Assembly (NCBI GenBank): GCA_027627225.1
Contig: CM051027.1
Coordinates: 85,375,951-85,439,950, forward strand
Length of the DNA stretch: 64,000 nt
Reading direction: 5' to 3'
From: Congeria kusceri
Taxonomy: Eukaryota > Mollusca > Bivalvia > Myida > Dreissenidae
Below are positions 12,156 through 24,100 of the stretch, one piece after another. The first letter of the stretch is position 1. Each line of letters begins with the position of its first letter. Both the position numbers and the translations under genes were made by a program. The notes beneath the pieces are model-generated. The model ran no database searches. It worked only from the letters and a program-made list of their open reading frames with translations, and was not told the DNA's origin.

Positions 12156-15100
12156 GTGAGCAGACGACACCTCCGCAGTCATGAAATGTCCAGGGATTTT
12201 TATATATAACAGGATTCCCTTAAAGGACCCATTAGAACCGCAGTCATGAAATGTCCAAGGATTTTTTTATATAACAGGATCCCCAAAAAGGACCCATTCG
12301 AAATGCCAGACATCATCTATTTTTCCCAATTTGAATGAACTACATCTGAAGTGACATGATCCTAAATGCATAGGAAATGTGAATTTAGGTTGTAAATCAC
12401 GAAATTACTTGTATTGTTATGGAAAAACACCATTGAAATACAACCAATGTAGCACAATTTTAATTAATTAATTAATTAACTCGGAAATGTTTCCCAGTTA
12501 GCAAGATTTCACGACGCATTATTCCCAATTTGATAGGTACTTGACCCATTCCTAAAGCAGTGAAAAAATCGCTGCCATTGGGGAAGTTCATGTTATGCAT
12601 AAAGGACTCAGGGATTCCAGGGACGGTCAGAAATTGTCAGATGCACAAATGATAACTGATTTTGGTGATGATCCAGATTACCGTCAGGAATCAGGATTTG
12701 TTTTAAAGAAATCTTTTATTATTGGGAGATATGATAAAATATCAAATGATTCTGTTTTACTAATTAGTTTCACAACATGCAAGAGTGTAACATAGTCTAT
12801 TGATGTAAGTCAAGGTTGTTGCCTATCAGAATTTTATTTAGCAAAATAGTCAAGTTTGCAGCTGTGAGCTTTAAGAGATAAATCTTAGTTGAGTTATTGG
12901 CTGCATACTATTTATTTGATAGAGTTGATAATGATAATATTTTTGAGTTTATTGTCTTTTGTAGTTTAAGGTATCATCTCTTAAACATCTCCTAATCTTG
13001 CTTTAACTTGTTATGTTAACATGTAAAAAGCAAAGTAATTAAATATGTTAGGTTGACAAAACTGACCACGAGGAGTTGGAGGAGACGTTGAAGCCGCATA
13101 CGGGGCTGTCATATGGCTCAGAGCAGCTGAGAATGCGCCACCTGGTGGTGAAGGGCATACTGCAGAGCGAGAAGTCTTACCTGCACGTCATCGACCAGCT
13201 CGTTAAGGTGCGTACCTGTGTCGTGCATGTGACTTAATATGGTATTCTGGGATTCTTAAGTCATCATTCTTTTTGTCGTTGACTGAATTTTGCAGTCACT
13301 GACTGAATCTCATTTCTAGAAATTCAGTCACCCATAATACCTAATCTTGTCACATCATTCTCCAAAACAATGTTCATTGGTAAATCCAATTGATTTATGG
13401 GTGTGACCTGTTAATCCATCCTTTTAGACTTGAATTCGGTTCTCAAGCTGAGCAAAGCCTGACAGTTATACTAGCAGTACTTGCAGTTTGCGGTTTTCAA
13501 CTAACTCAGGCCCAGTTTAGAACATTAAAAAATATTAAGGAATAAAATGCAACTTGTAATACCAATGTTCTCATAATTCTTCATTTTTGTCATTAATAAA
13601 TTGAAAGTATTGAAAGGCGCCACTGTGAGCAACCACTATAGCATTATTGTCATTCAATTTCATATTGTAACTGCTCAGATGATCTATGCCTTGTTGAAAC
13701 AATACAAGACTGAAACAAAGTTGAATTGACGATAGAAAATTGGAGGAAAAGCTAACAAATGTCGACTCTGTTCAAAATCTAACTTAGACTGACAATTTCC
13801 ATGCTGCCATCTAGCACTAAAAAAACAACCACTTTGTTAAAAGTGTGATGAAATGGAGTCATTCTCTCACAAGAGCAACATAGATAAAGAAAACATTTGA
13901 ATATATAACATAACAGACCCTATCATATTACTTTATATTGTACTCGAAAATGACCTCCAGGTTGAAAAACTATTGTCATATACCCATATCCTGTCTGTGT
14001 ATTTATTCTTTTACATAAAACTTGTTTCTTACTTTTGTCAGCAGTTATATGCACCAAACATAGATCGATCGATAGCTATAATACACAGAGGCCTAATCAT
14101 CTGAAATTAGTGTGCATCGCATTGGTTGAAGGTCACTGTGACCTATAGTTCTCAGACTGAAAAGCATTTGATGAAAAATTTGAATTTCTGATAGCATTTT
14201 TAGCTTGGCAAAGAGCATATAGTCGCCGCTTTGTCCGTCCGTCCATCCTTCCTTCCGTCCCGTTTTCTTGTCCGGTCTATTTCTCAGCAACTGCTGGACA
14301 GAATTCAATTAAACTTATTGGGAAGCTTCATGACCAAGATGAGGTGTGCACTGAACCAGGACCTTCCGCTTGAATGGTTTTTCTGAGTTTTGGGACTTGG
14401 AAGATTTTTTTAATTTGCATATAGTGCACAATTCTTGTCCGGACTATTTCTCAGCAACTACTGGTCAGATTTAAATGAAACCTCATGGAAGCTTCATTAC
14501 CAAGAGGAGGTGTGCACTGAACCAGGGCGTTCTGAATGATTTTTCTCAAAGTTATGGGAATTTGGAAAAGATTTCTGAAATTAGTATACAGGGTTGTCAC
14601 TATCAAATGAAACAAGCGATTTTGATCTAAATCTAAGAGATTTGGTCAGGGGTCTAGGAGGCTCTTTTGTGATATTACTATTCGCAATGTTAAAGTTCCT
14701 GAAAAAACTACCGATTTTCTCATTATTTTAAACGATGAATTTGATCGGCAATCGGTTAATAATGACAACCCTGAGTATATAGTGCACAATTCTTGTCCCG
14801 TCTTCTGTAACTATTGGCCAGAATTCAATGAAAGTTTGTAGAAAGTTTCATTACCAAGATGAGATGTGCACAGTACTAAGATGTTCCGTTTCAATGATTT
14901 TTCTCGGAGTTACGTGATTTTGATGATTGCTGAAAATAGTGTATAGTGCACAATTCTTGTCCAGGCTGTTTCCCTGCAACTACTTATCAAATGCTGTATG
15001 GAATTCGGTGATACTTGTTTGTATGGTATGTTCGGCATAGCTGTCTTAGATCACTTTTGACCTAGATTTCTTGCGATTATTTTATGCAGCGGGAAAATTG

Positions 15101-18100
15101 AATGTCAATAAAATTGGGCAAAATTTCTAATTTCAGGGAATGCAAACTTACAACAATGGTTTGATGTTCACCAATATCTGTTGCATATTTTTGGGGATAA
15201 AAATTTACATAATTGTTTGCATAAGCGGTTAAAATAAAGTAATAAACATATCTTCGACCTCCAATCTAGAACTGAACATAATTATGAACAATTTTACTCA
15301 TTGTATGTCATGAACCTAATGTAATATTTTTTCACATAATAAAAGCATTATTTTGTTTAGCCTACATCAGCTGCACGCTCTATAAATAGCAATTACAATG
15401 ATCCAATTTTGCGAGAATTATTGCGCTCTGAAATCTTTTGGAGCCATATGTAGATATTCGGCGAAGATCGGTATGAACTGGTCTATTCCAGCGTATTCAA
15501 CACACTAGAGATAAAGGGTGCATCATTCTAAAAATTGTGTTTGGTAGAGCTATGCTAATATACATTCATCAATTAGCGTCCGGAGAATCATAAACCCGAG
15601 AATTTTAATAAATGGGAAATTTATATTTAAAAACTTACTGTGCATGTTCATTTATATTTGAATTGCGGTTGCGTTTTATTAAAAATGATTTTTATTTGCA
15701 CCTTTCTATTTACTTCTCCAGTAGATGTTATTCAATAAGAAAAAAAAAAATTAACATCTTTCTATAAATAAAATGTGGTGAAAGAAGTCTCATAATACAT
15801 CAAAATGTTACTTTTACTTCATTTGCGTAGCATGAATACAATATTTGCAAAACGTATGATACGTATAGTATATTATTTAACATAACTATGTACACCTGTC
15901 TGATATATAATAATTTTCATTCATTTCCGCAATTATTTTCTTACAATGCTAAAACGTTAAATTTGCCTGACAAATTCATGTAACAATTATAGTAACGTAA
16001 ATTACTAGCATTTAGGTTATTCATTTATCACCGGTGAAAACATGGAAGGTATGATCGGTTTATTCATGGTAAACATCTTAATAATCTTTGAGTTTATCTC
16101 CAATTAATTTTGGGTCCGATAAGGTTTCTTATCGTGTCCGAAAGAAGTCTCCTTAGTGGGGACCAAACAAGCTGGGGTCCGAGAAGTCACGTAAACGATC
16201 ATCTTGTCCCTGTTGTATTATATTTCGGGTAAAAAAATGACATCTCAATATTAATTTCAACACTGATTTTCTTTTTTAAAGACATTTCTTGTTTGTGTTA
16301 TGCTCAAATGCAGTTTCAACTGCATATTTGCAGTTCTAGTGGTTTTTATTTATTTTAATATCTCTGCCTTTCTGATTGCATTCCCAGTGCTTGGCAAAGC
16401 ACATTAGGGTGCATCCATCAGTTTCAATGATATCCTTGTTTAAGCAATGCATCCATCAGTTTCAGTGATATCCTTGTTTAAGCAATGCATCCATCAGTTT
16501 CAATGATATTCTTGTTATAGCAATGCATCCGTCAGTTTCAATGATATCCTTGTTATAGCAATTCATCCATCACTTTCAATGATATCCTTGTTATAGCAAT
16601 GCATCCATCAGTTTCAATGATATCCTTGTTATAGCAATTCATCCATCAGTTTCAATGATATCCTTTTTATAGCAATGCAGCCATCAGTTTCAATTATATT
16701 CTTGTAATAGCAGTGCAGCCATCAGTTTCAATGATATCCTTGTTATAGCAATTCATCCATCACTTTCAATGATATCCTTGTTATAGCAATGCATCCATCA
16801 GTTTCAATGATATCCTTGTTATAGCAATTCATCCATCAGTTTCAATGATATCCTTTTTATAGCAATGCAGCCATCAGTTTCAATTATATTCTTGTAATAG
16901 CAGTGCATCCATCAGTTTCAATGATATCCTTGTTATAGCAATGCATCCATCAGTTTCAATGATATCCTTGTTATAGCAATGTCGTACAGAGTGACCTGGG
17001 CTGGTATTAATAAAGCTCCTAAGGGAAATCTTAACTTAAGTTAGACTTAGGTGAAAATTTCAAATCAAATTTTCTTTGTGAAATCCAATGATTTCTGTAC
17101 AAAGAAGGCTTCAATACTAAACATATAAGCGCTATTAACAAGTTTACAACATTTTAATGTTAAGAGACTGATACATGAAACAGCCAGGGACTTAAGGAAT
17201 TTTATGAATTTAAGGAATTTACTTAAGTTTTCCCTAAGGAGCTTTGCGAAATAATTCTTAGTCTAAAAACATAAGAATAAATAGAGGATATGTGTTTGTT
17301 TTCGGTGTGATAATGCGTGATATTGTCACCGGAAAGGGAGACAATGAATATTTTCATGAGCACTTGTGTTATGATGTAAACAATAGTGAACACAGTCACG
17401 ATATTCAAATGCACATGTGTTTTCGCGAGCAATTTAAGCTGATGAAACTCGTAGATGCACGTTTAAATGTAAACAACAAAAGGTGTACTGTTAGGAGTGT
17501 TCTGAAATTGAATACTTATACGTATAAAGTGTATTCTATATTAATTATTCGGACTTAACATCACAATTGGATTAAAAGTCGGTCAAGAATTTGAAGAAAA
17601 CAAAATGGCGGAGAATTCAACGCTGAACACTACTTACAAGAACACACATTGGATATTTAAATACTTAAGAGTGATTACTGGATATAAAAACTTAATACAC
17701 ACAAAACAATATAACTATGTGCTTAATAAACACAAGTTATTACTTAAGGGTACACTGGATTCTTGTTATATTTTGGAATTGGAGAACGGACTATACAACA
17801 ATTATGTAAACAAAGGCAGACTACTGTTCATAGCAACAGTAAACAAGTGCAAGTGTAATATGCTTGTATGAATAAAGTGCAAATGATAAATACTTTTGAT
17901 GCTAAAATTAAATTTGGACCAAGATGACGAGCTCCAATGCCTTGTGGGTAAAACTTGTACCCGCAAGGCATTGTCTGTTCTAGTCTCCTTGGCTCAATAC
18001 GACTGAGGAAAATCCAAGAGAAAATAAGAGGAAAGACACTTCAATATATCAGAGACGTATTCTTAACATCTGGTGTTCTTAACCTTCACTACTTTTCTTT

Positions 18101-21100
18101 GTTGGTAATTCTGTATGATAAATGGTGACAACACCTACAATTAAATATTGTTCAAATAAAAAAAAAAAAAAAAAAAAATAGTCCATCACTGTGGGTGATA
18201 TAGGGATATATCTCACTCAGTCTGATATTTTTCTATATTTCACTACTTAGCATTAAATAAAGACTATTACTGAAACTGTTTTGTTCTAAAACGGCTGATA
18301 ATTTGAATTTTACTCGGTAATAACCAACACAAATGTGATGATTCTTTATTTAGAATGATTTATAAATGGCATACGAGACATTGGTACTCGGCATATTTGC
18401 AAATGCATATGTATTATTTCTTGAGTCTAAGCCTATTCTTTATTCTTAAGTCTAAGAATGGTTTGGTTAATACGGGCCCAGATTGTAATAGTGCATGAAT
18501 GTGACGTAATGAAATATACTGATTCATATACAAATAGATCAGCTAGTAAGTTCTGTGAATGTGAGTAGAAGGATGCGGATAAATACACATTTATTCTGGT
18601 TAAAACACTTTTAACAACACAAGATATTCGAATTTAAGATATAAAACAATAGTAGAGTAACATGAATTTAACATTCTAGCAAATAAAAGGCTTTTGCTCC
18701 TTGCTATGTAAGTACATACAACTTGAAAGTCATTATTTACTCAAATATAATTGAAAACGCTACAGAAACCATTATTTAGAAGCAATTAAGTAATATTTGT
18801 TTAAATTGGTTCAAAGTGAGGTAAAGTTAAATAGATGAGTTTTAGTAAACATGCATAGGATGGCTCATGTAACCGGAACGCTTGTTTCTGATGGGGTCCT
18901 TTAATTAATCATAAAGATTAATATATGAATATAGGGCAGAATGAACAGTTGGTTTAGTTGATGTTACCGAGCTTTCAGATTCTTAGACATGTATAAGACA
19001 ACAACTAGAAATGGACCAGCTTGTTAGGTCGACAGTTAAGCATGCACATTCGTAAACATATAGACATAGACATATTGGATAAATATTAATACAAGTAAAT
19101 CAAACGATTTAATGACAGACGATTCTGCATGTTTATAAAGCAGCAAATCATGATTTTTCCTATTTTTAGTAAATGGTTTATCCTCTCATTATCAAATAAA
19201 TTTAAATCAATTATAACTGAACAGCTTTGTTTAAGTGGCTTATTGAACAGAACCAGTTCAAGGATAAATATAGGACAATATAAGGAGGATTTCATTGTTA
19301 GGGTGGTGTAATGAAGCATGCAGATTCACTGGCAAATATAAGACAAAAGGCTAGCTAGAATAATGTTATTACTTTTGGAATATAACATTTATATTACCGT
19401 TACCTGACCATGGATTTCATACAAGATTTGCCTTTCGTTGCACAATAATGTATAGATGAAATCCCACAAACTTTTAAATGTGCACTGACATTAAAAGAGA
19501 TATAGTTGAAATACTTAAACTAATATATAACATGTAGGAAACATGTAGGAAACTGCTTTAGGTAATGTGCTAAAAAGATAACTAGATTAAAAAAACTCCA
19601 GTGTACATCATTGTGTACTAATATACATAAGAAGCTTTTAAATTGTATAAAAACTTGAGAATCATATAAAGTGATATATGTGTCAGCAAGATGTAGACAT
19701 GATACCTGTACTATGTATAGAAATGTGAAACATATTTTTCTTGTCCATATCATTAGTTTGTTTACTAAGTATGTCCACCCTGCTGAAGAATAATCAACAG
19801 TATCTTAAATGTCATGTTTCAATAAGGAAATATGTGTGTATTTACAGATAGGTTACATACGTTACACCTGCTGACTGTTATAGTATTATTGAATGTCCAG
19901 TTTGCATATGACTACTATGGACTGATTCAATATAAATAAAGATCAGCACCATTTATGTTTTCATGGTAAATGCAAGACTTCTGAACTATAGGTATTTTAT
20001 ATTTGAGGCATGTCATGGGAAAAGCGGGCTTAATGCATGTGCTTAAAGTGTCGTCCCGGATCAGCCTGTGCAGTCCGCACGGGCTAATCCAAGACGGCAC
20101 TTTCCACCTACAGTGGATTTATGTTTAGAAGAGACTTCCTTGAAACAGAAAATACTGGACTGCACAGGCTGATCCGGGATGACACTTTACGCGCATGCAT
20201 TAAGATATCTTGACAAATATCTCTACAAATTTTGAAAATGCCATTGATGCCAAGGGTTTGGTAGGGGATGGTGTGTGACCAAGCTCATTTGTTTGCCTCT
20301 TTGTTGCCTACAAACTTTCAATACCAGAAGAACAGATCTGATACAAATAATACATGTATGCACGCAGATTTGTTAAATGTGAGGTAAAATGGTTTGTTGG
20401 ATTTGTATTCACAGTATGTTGCTTGCAAATCTTTGTTTTGTTTGAAATATATGTCTCATTAATATTTAGGATGTCAGTATTTCATACTTGTTTTCAGGCA
20501 AAGAGTTTTTTGCAAAGCATGGCCCTTAAACAAAACCACATCATTGCCCCGGAGGATGTTACCACAATTTTTTACAAAATGGATGAATTCTACACGATCC
20601 ACAAGACCTTCATAAGCGAACTTGAGGCAAAGGTGAAGAACTGGTCAGATGACCAGGAGATAGCCGAAGCGGTCAAAAAGTTGGTAAGTAACCTGGTTGT
20701 CATGGCAATTGCTCTAGGTAACTGTGGTGACATTAGTCGGAATGGGAGTAAAGTCTTGTTAAACATGAATCAAACATGGGTTTGCAATTGGTTACATGTA
20801 ATAAAACAATCAGTGTCTTTGTTCTTTGTCCTAAATATGATTTATTAATAGGATAAAAAGCATTTGAAAACCAGTATTATTTTTGCAACATAATTTGCTA
20901 ATGTCTATAAACATACACGTATCAACATTTGCGAAAGCAGATTTTCTTAAAATGTTTTATACCACATGTAGGTCATGTGTAGCTTTCAGCATGTTACCAT
21001 TATGTTATTTTTGATGCGTAGTTTTACATCGTGGATGGTAAGTAGGTTACAGGAAAGTTTGTGAGATATTCTGTCAGATATATCTCAAGGGCACATACCA

Positions 21101-24100
21101 CGGTGTCTAAATTTTAGGTTTATTTTAGAAAAGAGCTTTTTGAGTTATGGTTTTGTTTTTTTAAAGGAACAATTAAGATTATCAATTACTCATTTGATCT
21201 GGTACTGCAACTGTATGCATTTCAGTGAAGCTTGATTCTGTTTGAGAACGTGGGTTTAAAACTGCCACATTATTTTGCGTAGTTTTTTTAGTATTCTATG
21301 TGCAGTTAAATTTATGGATATGTTTGTGTTTTCATTTTTGTTATCAGATAACAAAAGCATTGCAAAGTTTTACAGTTTGCACTACCAACTTGTTTGCACA
21401 ATAATTGGTGCCATTTTTAACATAATACATGGGTATAAGTCTCTTTGCACACAAAAAGTCAAACATGATTTCTGTGTATTTTAGTTGTGTAGAACAAAGT
21501 TAAAAAAAATTGTTGTGTCATATTTCCTGTGCTGTATAATAGAAGTTGAACATATTTTCTTCATCTTAGTTTCAGGCTGTGTAAAACACATGTTGAACAT
21601 GCTTTTGGTGTTTGAACATAGTTTCTACAAATTACAGCGCTGTTGGGGTTGAACAACAGTTCAAAATACAATTGCAGGTGGTGTACAACTAAAGTTGAAC
21701 ACTATGATTGTTTGTTTCATGGTGATAAACACAATTTCTGCACATTTCAGGTTTTGTAAAACTAAATTCTATAATATTTCAGGTGGTTTAAAACAAAGTG
21801 TTAAAGGGACTTGTTCACAGATTTTCGCATATTTCGAAGTATGCCATTAAATGTCTTAACTTGACAGATTTAAGCATCGGAACTAAAAATCTCAAGTATA
21901 ATAACAAGAAAAGTATTTGGAAAAAAATAAAAAAAAATTGGTCCCACCGGGGTTCGAACCCGGGATCTCCGGATTAAAAGGCTATCTGCTTAATCACTCA
22001 GCCATTCCGGCTTCTATATTTCACCCTTTATCATTTATTTTATGTAAGTGTTCCAAGTAATATCAACAGTTTCAATGAAAACAACAGAAACACTCCAAAT
22101 TATTCCATCATTTAGTGTTTCAAATGCTTTATAATTGTATCAATTTCAACTGATGATTACTCATAAATGAAAAGATTTTTACAGTATATTTCTAGGTCCA
22201 AACTGTTATTTTGCTCCCTTGTATACACTTTTATTTTATTTTTGGAATCGGTGACGTAAAGTTGAAAAATGGTTAGTTCGTCAATCTGCAAACAGGTCCG
22301 TTTAACACTTGTCCTCATATTTCAGGTGGTGTAGAACAAATATTATTTCTGCCTATTTCAGGTGGTATTGATAAAACTGTTTATATTTCTCTGCATATTT
22401 CAGGTGGTGTTGAACGAAGGCTTTACATGATTTCTGCCTTTTTCAGGTGGTGTATTTCAAGGGCTATGAGGAGTATGTGCATAACTACCAGAAAGCCGTG
22501 GAGACTATCAGGAAGTACCAGAGGAGTGAGGAAACCAGGAGTCTGCTTGAGGTAGTGTATAGTGTAAACCTATTTATTTAAGCTCGATTGCATCGAAAGC
22601 CTTAGGCTTATAGAGACACTCTCGAGTCCGTTTCCTGGGTAGAACCAGTACTTGGTGTCTTTGTGGGAGATCTTGAGAACGCTCCCGGAGTGGGGATCGA
22701 ATCCGGGACCTCCCGATCGCTAGGCGGACACCATATCCACTACGCCACCGCGACCTTAAAGGTAGTGTATAAGGCCCTTACAGCGGCTAGCTTTTTGAGA
22801 CGGGGCAATTTTATTAAAATTGTTGGTACCATTGCAAAAAGTTGAGTGTAAAAAGTAAGAATTTACTTTGAATGTCGGAGTTTATGTGTGATTTGAAGGT
22901 CATTTCATTTGGGAGTGGTTCACAAGCAGTTCTGACAGATACCCAGAAAGTTAGAAACTTGTAGCGTAAAGAATCAGGTAAACTGCAAATTATTACTGAA
23001 TATTCACTGCATAAAATTAGCCTTAATATACTTTATTTGAAATAAAAGACTTGCAATGAAATGAAACAGTATTTCTACCTTGCACCTTTCTACACACCCT
23101 GATAAATGAAATAAAACTATTAATTGAGGTATGAATAGGATAAATCGTCTGGAATTAACAATTTATTACTTATTGTTTCATAATTGTTTTTGCTTCCCCT
23201 ATGCCCCCCCCCCTCGTGAGCAACACCCACTTTTTCTAATCACAGATCTTTCCCTAAAGAAAAATGAGGCGTGTAGTGCAAAAACTGCGCTTAATGCATG
23301 TGCGTACAGTGTCATCCTGGAACAGTCTGTGCAGTCTGCACAGGCTTATCCAGGACAACACTTCACGCTTTGATGGTATTTTCTGTTTCATGGAATTCTC
23401 TTCTAAACATAAAGTGATGTCCCGGATTAGCCAATGGGGACTGCACAGGCTAATCCAGGATGACACTTTATGTACGCACATGCATTAAGCCCGGTTTTCC
23501 AACGACACTCATCAAATCATTTAACAGTATACCAGTATGAATGTTTGCAGTTTCTGTGAGCCATGATGGGTTGTAATGGCTAATAAATCACTAGTATCTC
23601 TTAGGGAGTTGAATAAGTCCTTTAGCTTCTGTTCAAATCTTAGTACAGTTTGAATATTATATTATTTATTACCATATGTAGGGGTTTGTACGAACATTCT
23701 ACGGTCTGGATTCCATTTAAGTGCATTTAAACATCGCTATAATATTCATGTTTTGCAGAAACAGGAACAATTACAACCAATGAATAATCAGAGATCATCC
23801 GTGATTTTGTTGTAAAGAATTTAACATTGCTCCCAAATACGGTAATGATAAAACATTGAGTATGCTGCAAAATGGTTATACATTTGCAGATTTCAAATAA
23901 CCTGTCCCCACATTCACACAATAACATTGTGAACTGTAATAACTCTTCATTGCACATTTACAGGCAACTTTACATGGACATAAAAGAACAGCTAGTGCTG
24001 CGAGTGTGTTTGTAAGTTGTTTGTTTCCTAGTGATTGGGCACCTTGTAAATCATGACTCATACACTTTAATTGGGATGCTGTTTTCTCTTGCCATTGCTG

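Noticed and set aside
12000..12182. - strand ORF opposite exon 1
   Set aside because: Shadow of the + strand coding exon.
17605..17871. 88-codon ORF starting in an AAAATGGCGG context inside a TIR element
   Set aside because: Good start context but no recognisable domain or composition; could be a transposon remnant, not reported as a gene.
20354..20848. 164-codon ORF taken as a single gene
   Set aside because: Only 20498-20683 is coding (exon 3); the rest is intron read through on both sides.
21939..22011. A functional tRNA gene (Lys-like TTT loop)
   Set aside because: The acceptor and anticodon stems do not pair, and it sits inside a MITE.
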